The position numbers and the translations under genes were made by a program. From assembly GCA_002733485.1 (NCBI GenBank), contig NVVU01000003.1, forward strand, positions 1 to 29,128: a DNA stretch of 29,128 nt. The letters run 5' to 3'. Shown here in pieces: positions 15,687 through 23,974 of this stretch. Within the stretch, counting starts at the first letter, position 1; the number at the start of each line of letters is the position of its first letter. The notes beneath the pieces are model-generated. The model saw only the letters and a program-made list of their open reading frames with translations, ran no database searches and had not been told where the DNA came from. Origin of the DNA: Robiginitomaculum sp. Lineage in GTDB: Bacteria; Pseudomonadota; Alphaproteobacteria; Caulobacterales; Maricaulaceae.

Positions 15687-17080
15687 TGTCTGCTGATATA
15701 CTGGTTGTAGATGATGAAGAAGATATTCGGGAGCTGATTGGCGGTATTCTGGAAGACGATGGTTATGCCGCCCGCACAGCCGATGGTGCCAATACAGCCC
15801 TGATGGCAATATCGAACCGCAAACCGGCTTTGGTTATTCTGGATGTGTGGTTGCAAGGCAGTGAACGGGATGGTCTGGCTGTTCTTGAAGAGGTCAAGGC
15901 GTTGGACCCCGACCTGCCCGTGATTCTCATTTCCGGCCATGGCACCATTGAAACCGCCGTTTCGGCTATCCGCAAAGGGGCATATGACTTTATCGAAAAG
16001 CCCTTCAATAGCGAGCGTTTGTTGCTGGTGGTGCGCCGCGCTTTGGAAACACAACAGTTAAAACGTGAAAATCTGGACTTGAAAGCCAGCGCCACCGAAG
16101 CGTCGGAACTCATCGGGGTCTCTCAAAACATCAATGCCGTGCGTCAGGTTATTGCCCGCGTTGCCCGCGCTAACAGCCGCGTTCTGGTGATTGGCCCCAT
16201 GGGGGCCGGCAAACAATTGGTGGCGCGAAATATTCACGAGCAGTCAGAGCGTAAACATGGCCGTTTTGTTGCCATTAATGCCGCCGCCATGACCCCGGAT
16301 TCCGTTGAGCTGGAGCTTTTTGGCTCTGAAGACAGTTCAGGAAAACTCACCAAAGCCGGCCTCTTTGAAATGGCCCATATGGGCACGCTCTACATTGATG
16401 AAGTGGGTGACATGCCATTGGAAACACAAGGCAAGTTGTTGCATTTGCTTGTCGCCCAGAGTTTCCGGCGACTGGGCGGCACTACGGATGTGAAGGTTGA
16501 TGTGCGGGTGATCAGCTCTACCTCCAAGAACCTGATGACCCTGATTGACCGTGGTGATTTTCGAGAAGCGCTTTATCACCGCCTGAATGTGGTTCCCGTT
16601 CATGTGCCGTCTTTGAGCGAGCGACGCGAGGATATACCGGCACTGGTGAGGTATTTTGTCTCCCGCCTTTCTGCATCCGCCGGGCAACCTGCACGCAAGA
16701 TCAGCGAAGGTGTGATGGCCTATTTGCAAGCCGCACGCTGGCCCGGCAATGTGCGTCAATTGCGCAACAATATTGAACGCATCCTGATTTTGGCCAGTGG
16801 TGATCCATCCGAACCGCTGACCCTGGATCAATTGCCCCAGGAACAAGGTTCTGATGATGCCGATTCAAATTTTGGTACAGAAAAGCTGATTGCGTTTCCG
16901 CTGAGGGAAGCCAGACTGGAATTTGAACGTGAATATCTAAAAGTTCAGGTTAGCCGGTTTGGGGGAAATATCTCCCGCACTGCATCTTTTATTGGCATGG
17001 AGCGATCGGCCTTGCACCGTAAACTTAAGTCTCTGGGTATCCAGCCACGCAGTGCCAAAACCACGGATGGCCTCTCATGA
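15686..17080 (+). CDS. ntrX: NtrX response regulator
   Basis: This 464-residue response regulator has a receiver, an AAA+ domain and a Fis-type DNA-binding domain. The receiver is complete: D10/E11 acids, D53 phosphoacceptor (LVILDVW), S in LISGHG and K in IEKPF. The AAA+ domain has Walker A (GPMGAGKQ) and Walker B (GTLYIDEVGDMP), and both arginine-finger positions are kept (FREALYHRLN). The GAFTGA loop is replaced by an SSGKLTKAG-like stretch. This is usual for alphaproteobacterial NtrX, which is not thought to act as a classical sigma-54 activator. The helix-turn-helix lies in ISRTASFIGMERSALHRKL. It is coupled to ntrY upstream and overlaps trkA downstream (ATGA). It is the intact two-component pair of this window, in contrast to NtrC. 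Confidence 0.93.
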   Translation: MSADILVVDDEEDIRELIGGILEDDGYAARTADGANTALMAISNRKPALVILDVWLQGSERDGLAVLEEVKALDPDLPVILISGHGTIETAVSAIRKGAYDFIEKPFNSERLLLVVRRALETQQLKRENLDLKASATEASELIGVSQNINAVRQVIARVARANSRVLVIGPMGAGKQLVARNIHEQSERKHGRFVAINAAAMTPDSVELELFGSEDSSGKLTKAGLFEMAHMGTLYIDEVGDMPLETQGKLLHLLVAQSFRRLGGTTDVKVDVRVISSTSKNLMTLIDRGDFREALYHRLNVVPVHVPSLSERREDIPALVRYFVSRLSASAGQPARKISEGVMAYLQAARWPGNVRQLRNNIERILILASGDPSEPLTLDQLPQEQGSDDADSNFGTEKLIAFPLREARLEFEREYLKVQVSRFGGNISRTASFIGMERSALHRKLKSLGIQPRSAKTTDGLS

Positions 17081-18450
17081 AAGTGATTGTCTGCGGCGCC
17101 GGTCGCGTAGGGTTTGGCATTGCCAGCCAGCTATCTGCTGAAAAAAATGAAGTGACAGTGATTGATCTGTCTCCACAACTTGTGCAGCAAATCTCCACGG
17201 ATCTGGATGTGCGCGGCGTTGTCGGGCATGGCTCTCATCCCGATGTTCTGGTTCGGGCCGGCATCGAAAATGCCGATATGATTGTGGCGGCAACTCATCT
17301 GGACGAAGTCAATATGGTGGCCTGCCAGATCGCCCACTCGCTATTCGATGTCTCAATCAAGATTGCACGGGTTCGGGCGCAGGCCTATCTGGACAAGTCC
17401 TGGCAGGATCTTTTCACCAATAAAAATATGCCCATTGATGTTGTTATTTCCCCGGAAATCGAAGTGGCACGCACGATTATTCAACGGGTGGCGACACCGG
17501 GGGCGTTTATGACGGTGCCCTTTGCCGGCGGACGTATCAAACTGCTTGGTGTGCGCCTTTTGGAGGATTGCCCGGTGGCCAATACGGCCCTTAAACAACT
17601 GACCGAGCTTTTCCCTGACCTGAATGCCATGATTGTCGGGGTCAAGCGCGAAGGCAAACTGTTTGTCCCCAAAGGCAGCGATCAGGTGCTGGTCGGTGAT
17701 GAGGTTTACGTCGTTGCCCAGGAAGAACAGGTGGCCCGCACGCTGGATATTCTGGGCCGCAAGGAAGAGCGTGGCCGCAAGGTCATCATGGTGGGGGCCG
17801 GTAATATTGGCGTGCATGTGGCCCGGCAATTGGAAAAGCTGCCGGGCATTCGCGTGCGCGCCATAGAAAGCAATGCCAGACAAGCCGAACAGGCCTCCAT
17901 GGCCCTGAACCGCACAGTGGTTTTGCACGGCGACGCCCTGGACCGCAGCACCTTGATTGAAGCAGGGATAAATGAAGCCGACATTGCGCTGGCTCTGACC
18001 AATGATGACCGGGTTAATGTGCTGGTGGCTGGTCTGGCCAAAGAGGCCAATGTGCGCCGCGCCTTGTGTCTGGTGAATGATCGCACACTGGATCTTTTAA
18101 AAGAACCTTTGGGTATTGATGTGTTCATAGACCCGCGCGAGACCACTATTTCCACCATTTTACAACATGTCCGCCGGGGCCGCATCATCGCGGTGCAATC
18201 CATTGAAGATGGCGAGGCCGAAGCCATTGAAGCCGTGGCGTTAAGCACATCGGCGCTGGTGGGCAAGCCTTTGCGCGATGTGGATATTTCGGATGGCATC
18301 AAGGTGGCAGCGGTGCAGCGCGGCGAGCAATTGCTTTTCCCTAATGGAGATTTTGTAATCAAGGCCGGGGACCATGTGGTGCTGTTTGCCGAGCGTAAGG
18401 ATGTACCCAGCGTTGAAAAAATGTTCCGGGTTAGCCGTGATTATGTCTGA
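17077..18450 (+). CDS. trkA: Trk potassium uptake regulatory subunit TrkA
   Basis: This 457-residue cytoplasmic peripheral subunit gates TrkH in response to nucleotides. It contains two tandem RCK modules, each with an NAD-binding Rossmann motif (GAGRVGFGIA near residue 5 and GAGNIGVHVA near 240). Each is followed by an acidic residue at the end of the second strand (VID, IES) and a TrkA-C domain. Length is as expected for the two-RCK form. Its ATG overlaps the ntrX stop, a linkage conserved in alphaproteobacteria that puts potassium uptake in the same transcript as NtrYX. trkH follows after 21 bases. Confidence 0.95.
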   Translation: MKVIVCGAGRVGFGIASQLSAEKNEVTVIDLSPQLVQQISTDLDVRGVVGHGSHPDVLVRAGIENADMIVAATHLDEVNMVACQIAHSLFDVSIKIARVRAQAYLDKSWQDLFTNKNMPIDVVISPEIEVARTIIQRVATPGAFMTVPFAGGRIKLLGVRLLEDCPVANTALKQLTELFPDLNAMIVGVKREGKLFVPKGSDQVLVGDEVYVVAQEEQVARTLDILGRKEERGRKVIMVGAGNIGVHVARQLEKLPGIRVRAIESNARQAEQASMALNRTVVLHGDALDRSTLIEAGINEADIALALTNDDRVNVLVAGLAKEANVRRALCLVNDRTLDLLKEPLGIDVFIDPRETTISTILQHVRRGRIIAVQSIEDGEAEAIEAVALSTSALVGKPLRDVDISDGIKVAAVQRGEQLLFPNGDFVIKAGDHVVLFAERKDVPSVEKMFRVSRDYV

Positions 18451-18471
18451 TCACCATAGGGCGCGCCCGCT

Positions 18472-19881
18472 GTGAGCGGTTTGTGGCGCATACTGGCCTT
18501 TATACCGGGTTTTCTGGCAATCGGTGCCGCCTTTGGCTGGCGTCTTGCTGTGGTGCAGGCGGACAGGGCTGCGGCCCACGGCTTCGCGCTTACCGTCATT
18601 GTCTGCACCATGCTGGGCCTCATTCTTTACCTTGGCGAACGGGGCGTGCGCCATTCGGGCAGTATTCGCAGCACGCTAGTCCTTCTGCTGACGGTCTGGC
18701 TGGGCACACCGGCCTTGGCGGCAATTGTTTTTATGGTGGCACTGCCCGATGCGCATTATGGTCTGGCCTATGCCGATGCCATGGCGCAATTGACCACCAC
18801 GGGCGGGCAAATACTGGACGTTGCGGGGGCGCGCGATGCACTTGTTTTCTGGCGAGGACTATTGCAATGGATGGGCGGTTATCTCTCTATTCTGCTTGCG
18901 CTTTCTGTTTTGGCACCGCTCTATCTAACGGGACCGGGGGTTTATCGCTCGTCCTTGCTGACCATTGAAAAAGATAATCTTACCGGACGCATAGGCACTT
19001 TGGCGCTGATCGTTGCGGCCACGTATGGTACAGCCAGCCTTGGTATTCTGATCTGGTTATTACTGGCTGGGGCGTCCCTTTTTGATGGGTTGATTGCGAT
19101 GTTTGGCGTCATCTCCACAGGCGGCATTTTGCCAGGCACGGAGACTTTTGATGAAATTGCCGGACGCGCAGGCAGTTGGGGCGGGGCCATTGGCATGCTG
19201 GTTGGTGCCACCAGTTTTGCCATGCATTGGGATTTGCACCGGGGCAAGGCTGGGCATTTCAAAGACCCTGAAACCCTGGGTATTTTGTCTATTGCTGCCC
19301 TTGGTGCCCTGGCTCTTATTGCTATGGGCAGCACCATCGGGCCTGCCTTGCTAAACGGCATATCGCTTGCCACCACCTATGCGGCGCCGATGACCAAAGG
19401 CAGTATTGATCTGCTGCCTTTGCCCGTAACCATGAGTATTGTTCTGGTTGGCGGTGCGGCGCTTTCAACGGCTGGCGGTGTGAAGGTTATCCGTTTCTTA
19501 TTATTGTTCAGACGCACCGGCGCAGAACTTTTCCGGCTCAGCCACCCCTCAGCCGTCGTGCCCACCCGTTTTCGCGGGCAAATCATTCCCGAAAGCAGTT
19601 TTACCAATTTGTGGGTTTATGTGTTGGGCTATGCCGGGGCATTGGGTGTGCTGATTATTATCGTTGCGGCCTTTGGTTCAGACTTTGAAGAGGCCAGCAA
19701 TGCCGCCGTCGCGGCCATTTCCAATGCCGGCCCATCCTTTCTGGCAGGCCCCGCCGGTGCCGGTAATTTTTCACACCTGCCAGCACCAGCCCTTATAGCC
19801 CTTAGCATTGGCATGGCCCTGGGCCGGGTTGAAATCCTGGCCGTTCTGGCCTTTTTATCACCGGAGTTTTGGAGAGATTAG
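18472..19881 (+). CDS. trkH: Trk potassium transporter membrane subunit TrkH
   Basis: This 469-residue polytopic inner-membrane protein is the ion-conducting subunit of the Trk system. Family landmarks are the selectivity-filter turns of its pore repeats: QLTTTGG (about residue 104), GVISTGG (about 215), a third near SNAGPS at the C-terminal end and the LSTAGGVKVIRF pore-helix segment. About ten hydrophobic helices are visible. The start is a GTG at 18472, preceded by AGGG and by a GC-rich palindrome GGGCGCGCCC (18459-18468). No ATG lies nearby and the N-terminal hydrophobic helix supports this start. It is co-transcribed with trkA, and dat begins two bases after its stop. Confidence 0.9.
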   Translation: MSGLWRILAFIPGFLAIGAAFGWRLAVVQADRAAAHGFALTVIVCTMLGLILYLGERGVRHSGSIRSTLVLLLTVWLGTPALAAIVFMVALPDAHYGLAYADAMAQLTTTGGQILDVAGARDALVFWRGLLQWMGGYLSILLALSVLAPLYLTGPGVYRSSLLTIEKDNLTGRIGTLALIVAATYGTASLGILIWLLLAGASLFDGLIAMFGVISTGGILPGTETFDEIAGRAGSWGGAIGMLVGATSFAMHWDLHRGKAGHFKDPETLGILSIAALGALALIAMGSTIGPALLNGISLATTYAAPMTKGSIDLLPLPVTMSIVLVGGAALSTAGGVKVIRFLLLFRRTGAELFRLSHPSAVVPTRFRGQIIPESSFTNLWVYVLGYAGALGVLIIIVAAFGSDFEEASNAAVAAISNAGPSFLAGPAGAGNFSHLPAPALIALSIGMALGRVEILAVLAFLSPEFWRD

Positions 19882-19883
19882 CA

Positions 19884-20735
19884 ATGTCGCGTATCGCCTA
19901 TGTGAATGGCTCTTATGTGCCCCACGCCAATGCCTGCATCCATATAGAGGATCGAGGTTATCAGTTTGCCGATGGTATTTATGAAGTCTGGGCCGTGCGT
20001 GCGGGTAAGTTACTGGACAGTTCGGGGCATTTTCGCCGCATGGGTCGCTCTCTGGGCGAGCTGCGCATTGCTACGCCCATGTCTGATGGCGCCTTAGACG
20101 TTGTATTGCACGAGGTGGTGCGCAAAAACCGTGTGCGCGACGGGCTGGTTTATTTGCAAATCACGCGCGGCGTGGCCCCCCGCGATCATGCCTTCCCCAA
20201 AGATATTGTCCCTTCCATTGTTATTACGGCCAAAAGCATGAATGTTGCCGAGGCAGAACGCAAAGCCCAAAAAGGTATTGCGGTTATCACGGTGCCGGAC
20301 GAGCGCTGGACCCGTTGCGATATTAAATCCGTATCCCTCTTGCCCAATATTCTGGCCAAGCAAAGCGCGGTGGAGCAGGGGGCCTATGAAGCCTGGATGG
20401 TGGATGAAAAAGGCATGGTGACCGAAGGTTCATCATCCAATGCCTGGATCATTACCGAAGGGGATGTACTGGTTACACGCAATTTGTCCAATGATATTCT
20501 TGGCGGCATCACCCGCGAACGGGTATTAAAACTGGCTGCTGAGCGGCAATTGAGCGTCGAGGAACGTGCTTTCTCCCTAAAAGAAGCCCGCAAGGCCAAA
20601 GAAGCCTTCATTTCCTCCTCTATAAATCTGGTCACACCGATTACCCATATTGATAAACAGCCTGTAGGTGATGGCAAACCCGGGGCGATGGCCTGTGCTT
20701 TGCGCAAAGATTACTTGCAAAGCGCGGCAACATGA
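19884..20735 (+). CDS. dat: D-amino acid aminotransferase (class IV PLP enzyme)
   Basis: This 283-residue fold-type IV aminotransferase would interconvert D-alanine and D-glutamate with their 2-oxo acids, supplying cell-wall D-amino acids. Features include the N-terminal VNGSYVPHANACIHIEDRGYQFADGIYEV signature in order and the PLP lysine in CDIKSVSLLPNILAKQ. The TEGSSSNAWI phosphate-binding stretch and the GGITRERVL helix follow. It could instead act on branched-chain amino acids, but synteny with trkH and hfq favours the Dat assignment. The ATG at 19884 is preceded by GGAGAG inside the last codons of trkH; an upstream in-frame TTG at 19869 is unlikely. Confidence 0.88.
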   Translation: MSRIAYVNGSYVPHANACIHIEDRGYQFADGIYEVWAVRAGKLLDSSGHFRRMGRSLGELRIATPMSDGALDVVLHEVVRKNRVRDGLVYLQITRGVAPRDHAFPKDIVPSIVITAKSMNVAEAERKAQKGIAVITVPDERWTRCDIKSVSLLPNILAKQSAVEQGAYEAWMVDEKGMVTEGSSSNAWIITEGDVLVTRNLSNDILGGITRERVLKLAAERQLSVEERAFSLKEARKAKEAFISSSINLVTPITHIDKQPVGDGKPGAMACALRKDYLQSAAT

Positions 20736-20745
20736 AGCAGACCCC

Positions 20746-20773
20746 TTGTTGCGCTCATTAGGGGCGCTATAGT
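20746..20773 (+). promoter_or_regulatory. candidate promoter of hfq-hflX
   Basis: TATAGT at 20768-20773 is a good -10 element, with TTGTTG (20746-20751) 16 bases upstream as a weak -35. Transcription would start about 60 bases before the hfq ATG. It lies just after the dat stop, so hfq-hflX may be transcribed separately from the ntr-trk-dat genes. Confidence 0.4.
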
Positions 20774-20840
20774 GGGACGAATACAAATAGACTGCGAACC
20801 GGCCTATGGAGCATATCCGGGCTGTAAACGGAGCATGGCA

Positions 20841-21104
20841 ATGGCTGGCGAAAAAAAACAAAGCTTACAAGACACCTTCCTGAACGCACTGCGTAAATCA
20901 AAAACCCCCCTGACCATCTTTCTGGTTAATGGCGTGAAACTGCAAGGTATTATCACCTGGTTTGATAATTTTTGCGTGCTCTTGCGCCGCGATGGCCATT
21001 CGCAACTGGTCTATAAGCAGGCCATTTCCACAATCATGCCCTCGGCCCCGATCTCCTTGTTTGAAGCCGAGGACGATGATGATGATGGTGCCGCAGACGC
21101 GTGA
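20841..21104 (+). CDS. hfq: RNA chaperone Hfq
   Basis: This 87-residue hexameric RNA chaperone pairs small RNAs with mRNAs. The Sm1 region (QDTFLNALRKSKTPLTIFLV, then NGVKLQGIITWFDNF) and the Sm2 signature (YKQAISTIMP, canonical YKHAIS with Q for H) are clear. The tail is short and acidic (EAEDDDDDG). The start is the ATG at 20841 because GGAG (20830-20833) is seven bases upstream; the ATG at 20835 abuts that box and the one at 20772 precedes it. The stop overlaps the GTG start of hflX, the conserved hfq-hflX pairing. Confidence 0.96.
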   Translation: MAGEKKQSLQDTFLNALRKSKTPLTIFLVNGVKLQGIITWFDNFCVLLRRDGHSQLVYKQAISTIMPSAPISLFEAEDDDDDGAADA

Positions 21105-22417
21105 ACCAATCTTCCGAAACGGATAAAACACGCGCACTGGTTATTGTCCCTGTGAACAAGGGCAAAGTGGGCCGTGATCCGCTTGTCCGTCTGGAAGAGG
21201 CCAGAGGTCTTGCTCTGGCGCTGGATCTGGATGTGCCAGAGGCCCGCGTCGTTACTTTGCGCAAAGCCCAGGCAAGCACATTGATCGGCAAGGGCCTGAT
21301 TGATGATTTGCGCCTTGAATTGCGCCATCATGGGGCTGAGCTTCTTATTGTTGATGCCAAGCTGACGCCTGTACAACAGCGTAATCTGGAAAAGGCGCTG
21401 GATGCCAAGGTGATTGACCGTACCGGCGTAATCTTAGAAATTTTTGGCCTGCGCGCCCGCACCAAGGAAGGCCGTCTGCAGGTCGAATTGGCGCTGCTGA
21501 CCTATGAGCGCTCGCGTCTTGTGCGCACCTGGACCCACTTAGAGCGCCAACGCGGCGGCAAGGGCTTTTTGGCCGGGCCAGGGGAGCGGCAATTGGAAAC
21601 CGACCGGCGCTTGCTGGAACAACGTATAACGCGTCTGCGCAAGGCGCTGGATAATGTACGGCGCACACGGGGGCTGCACCGTTCGGCGCGACAACGCGTT
21701 CCCTATCCCATTATCGCTCTTGTGGGCTATACCAATGCGGGGAAATCCACGCTTTTTAATACGCTGTGCGGGACCGATATGCTGGCCGAGGATATGTTGT
21801 TTGCCACGCTGGACCCGGCCATGCGTCTGATCACCATGGAAAAGGGACGCGAGGCCATATTGTCAGATACGGTGGGTTTTATCTCTGATTTGCCGACCGA
21901 GCTGATTGCCGCCTTTCGCGCCACACTGGAAGAGGTGCTGGAGGCCGATCTGATCATCCATGTGCGCGATATTGCCTCAAAGCAGAGCGCTGAACAGCGC
22001 GATGATGTGAACAGCATTTTGGAACAATTACTCAGCGCCCAGGAAAAAGGCATTCCGGTACTGGAGGTGTGGAACAAGATTGATCTGGTAGCCGATGATG
22101 AGGCTGAGCGGCTGCAAGGGCTGGCCCAATCCATCACGCCAAAACCCGTTTTGCTCTCTGCGGTGACAAAACAGGGCATGGCGACGCTTTCTCAGCGCGT
22201 AGAAAGCATTCTATCAGAGGGTATGCACACTGTTCGCATTACCATTCCCATTGGGGAAGGGCGCGTTCACCCGTGGGTTTGCCGCAATGGTAAGCTTTTG
22301 GACACACAATCCGACGAAAATGGCCAGCAAATTTTGGTGGCGCAATTAGACAATAAAAACCTGGGCGCGCTGGAAGCAGCCTTTCCGGGTATTACGCCCG
22401 AACGGATTTCAGTCTGA
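21101..22417 (+). CDS. hflX: ribosome-associated GTPase HflX
   Basis: This 438-residue GTPase splits stalled ribosomes under stress. The N-terminal HflX domain includes LIGKGLIDDL-type and LTPVQQRNLE segments, followed by the glycine-rich linker GERQLETDRR. The G domain has G1 VGYTNAGKST, G3 DTVGFISDLP and G4 NKID. The start is a GTG overlapping the hfq stop (GTGA), indicating translational coupling. The 3' end overlaps that of convergent mazG by nine bases, with no room for a terminator. Confidence 0.95.
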   Translation: MNQSSETDKTRALVIVPVNKGKVGRDPLVRLEEARGLALALDLDVPEARVVTLRKAQASTLIGKGLIDDLRLELRHHGAELLIVDAKLTPVQQRNLEKALDAKVIDRTGVILEIFGLRARTKEGRLQVELALLTYERSRLVRTWTHLERQRGGKGFLAGPGERQLETDRRLLEQRITRLRKALDNVRRTRGLHRSARQRVPYPIIALVGYTNAGKSTLFNTLCGTDMLAEDMLFATLDPAMRLITMEKGREAILSDTVGFISDLPTELIAAFRATLEEVLEADLIIHVRDIASKQSAEQRDDVNSILEQLLSAQEKGIPVLEVWNKIDLVADDEAERLQGLAQSITPKPVLLSAVTKQGMATLSQRVESILSEGMHTVRITIPIGEGRVHPWVCRNGKLLDTQSDENGQQILVAQLDNKNLGALEAAFPGITPERISV

Positions 22418-23215
22418 TTGCCGCTCTTTTTGCTTAGCCTCAACCCAATAGCGTTCCATCAGATCAAGACCGGCCTCGTCCAGCGTGATATTTTGCTCTG
22501 CCAGGCATTTTTCGATATAGGCAAAGCGGCGCTCGAATTTAATATTTGAGCGCTCCAGCGCGCCTTCCGCATCAACGTTAAGTTTACGCGCTAAATTTGT
22601 ACAAACAAACAATATATCGCCAAGTTCATCAGCAATATGTTCGGTGTTCTCCGGTGTGTACAGAGCCTCTTTTAACTCGGCCACTTCCTCGTCCAATTTG
22701 TCAAATACCGGCCCCAGGTCTGGCCAGTCAAACCCAACACGGGCGGCGCGGTCTTGCAGCTTTTGGGCGCGTTTCAGGCGGGGTAGGGTGCGGGCAATGC
22801 CATCCAGAAGGCTTGGGTTTCCAAGTTTTTTTTCGGCTTTTTTGGCCCGCTCAGCTTCTTTATGCTTTTCCCAGTCACCAGACTGCACCCCGGCGGCGAT
22901 CTGTTCGTCCGTGCCAAATACATGGGGGTGGCGACGTTCCATCTTGTCGCAAATGCCATTAATGACGTCATCCAGTGTGAAGTTATTGTTTTCACGGGCC
23001 ATTTGCGCATGAAAGACGACCTGAAACAGCAAATCACCCAGCTCATCACGCAGATCGTCCATGTCGCCCCGCGCGATGGCGTCGGCCACTTCATAGGCTT
23101 CTTCAATGGTGTAGGGGGCAATGGAGGCAAAATCCTGCTTCACATCCCACGGACAACCCGTTTTAGGATCACGCAAACGCGCCATAATGGCCTGAAGTCT
23201 CTCTAAATTGGCCAT
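22409..23215 (-). CDS. mazG: nucleoside triphosphate pyrophosphohydrolase MazG
   Basis: This 268-residue protein with two MazG modules hydrolyses NTPs and dNTPs to monophosphates and may lower (p)ppGpp. Module one has EEAYEVADAI and DELGDLLFQVVFH. Module two has EEVAELKEAL and DELGDILFVCTNLA, the paired E/D metal-binding helices of the all-alpha NTP-PPase fold. It follows ppa by 18 bases on the same strand. The coupling makes sense because MazG releases the pyrophosphate that Ppa hydrolyses. The ribosome binding site is weak. Confidence 0.95.
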   Translation of the reverse strand: MANLERLQAIMARLRDPKTGCPWDVKQDFASIAPYTIEEAYEVADAIARGDMDDLRDELGDLLFQVVFHAQMARENNNFTLDDVINGICDKMERRHPHVFGTDEQIAAGVQSGDWEKHKEAERAKKAEKKLGNPSLLDGIARTLPRLKRAQKLQDRAARVGFDWPDLGPVFDKLDEEVAELKEALYTPENTEHIADELGDILFVCTNLARKLNVDAEGALERSNIKFERRFAYIEKCLAEQNITLDEAGLDLMERYWVEAKQKERQSD

Positions 23216-23233
23216 TTCGCGTCTACCCCAGGG

Positions 23234-23767
23234 TTATTTTTGCGCTTGATGGCGCTCTATTGCTTCCAGCACGGCATTGGCGGCGGTGTCCGCGTCCTGC
23301 CACTCGCCAATTTTGACCCATTTTTCGTGCTCCAAATCCTTATAATGGGAGAAAAAATGCTTGATTTGGTCACACATGACATCTGGTAAGTCTTCGTATG
23401 TTTTAATGCTTTCATGATAGGGGTGCAGCTTGGATACGGGCACGGCCAGGATTTTCTCGTCCGGGCCGCTTTCATCTTCCATTTGCAACATGCCGACCGG
23501 GCGCACGCGCATCACACAACCGGCAATCACCGGCGTGCGGCCCACAACCATCACATCAATCGGATCACCATCCAGCGATAGGGAATGTGGAATAAAGCCA
23601 TAATTGCCCGGATAAAACATTGCAGTATGCAAGAAGCGATCAACGAAGAGGGCGCCGGACGCTTTATCGACTTCATATTTGACCGGAACGCCGCCCAGCG
23701 GGATTTCAATGATGGCATTCACATCCCATGGCGGGTTTTTGCCGGAACTGATTGCATTGATGTCCAT
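23234..23767 (-). CDS. ppa: inorganic pyrophosphatase (family I)
   Basis: This 177-residue soluble pyrophosphatase hydrolyses PPi to two phosphates. The family I signature DGDPIDVMV is present, with the YEVDK, YGFIP and YKDLE elements in the expected order, so the site is complete. The frame is open for 59 codons further upstream, but that stretch is not family-like. The ATG at 23767 has GGAAG about six bases upstream and gives the standard length. It is upstream of mazG in one operon and divergent from the flavoprotein gene. Confidence 0.95.
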   Translation of the reverse strand: MDINAISSGKNPPWDVNAIIEIPLGGVPVKYEVDKASGALFVDRFLHTAMFYPGNYGFIPHSLSLDGDPIDVMVVGRTPVIAGCVMRVRPVGMLQMEDESGPDEKILAVPVSKLHPYHESIKTYEDLPDVMCDQIKHFFSHYKDLEHEKWVKIGEWQDADTAANAVLEAIERHQAQK

Positions 23768-23820
23768 TTGTGATCTTCCATTATGAGTCTGTGCTTTGTT
23801 ACCGCTAGCACTCAATGAAA

Positions 23821-23884
23821 GGGGCGAAAAGCCTAATTGGCTGTTTTTTGCCGCCCCACGATAAGGCGCATAATATATATTATG
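23821..23884. promoter_or_regulatory. hairpin and 16-bp palindrome between ppa and the flavoprotein gene
   Basis: GGGGCG (23821-23826) pairs with CGCCCC (23852-23857), and AGCC pairs with GGCT inside, giving a branched hairpin. It is followed at 23869-23884 by the perfect palindrome CATAATATATATTATG. The region lies between divergent genes, so the palindrome is a plausible operator and AT-rich promoter core. No regulator gene is adjacent. Confidence 0.35.
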
Positions 23885-23974
23885 TGTTGTTATTATGGTG
23901 AAAATGCTTTGCAGGCTTACATTTATCCCATTCAGGCTTATCATCGTTACGTCTTTGCAATGCGAGAATCAGTC

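Noticed and set aside
15686..17080. Lack of GAFTGA in NtrX as a novelty
   Set aside because: NtrX proteins of alphaproteobacteria commonly lack this loop, so on its own it is ordinary.
18459..18468. Palindrome GGGCGCGCCC before trkH
   Set aside because: Short, GC-rich and inside an operon gap of 21 bases; likely chance.
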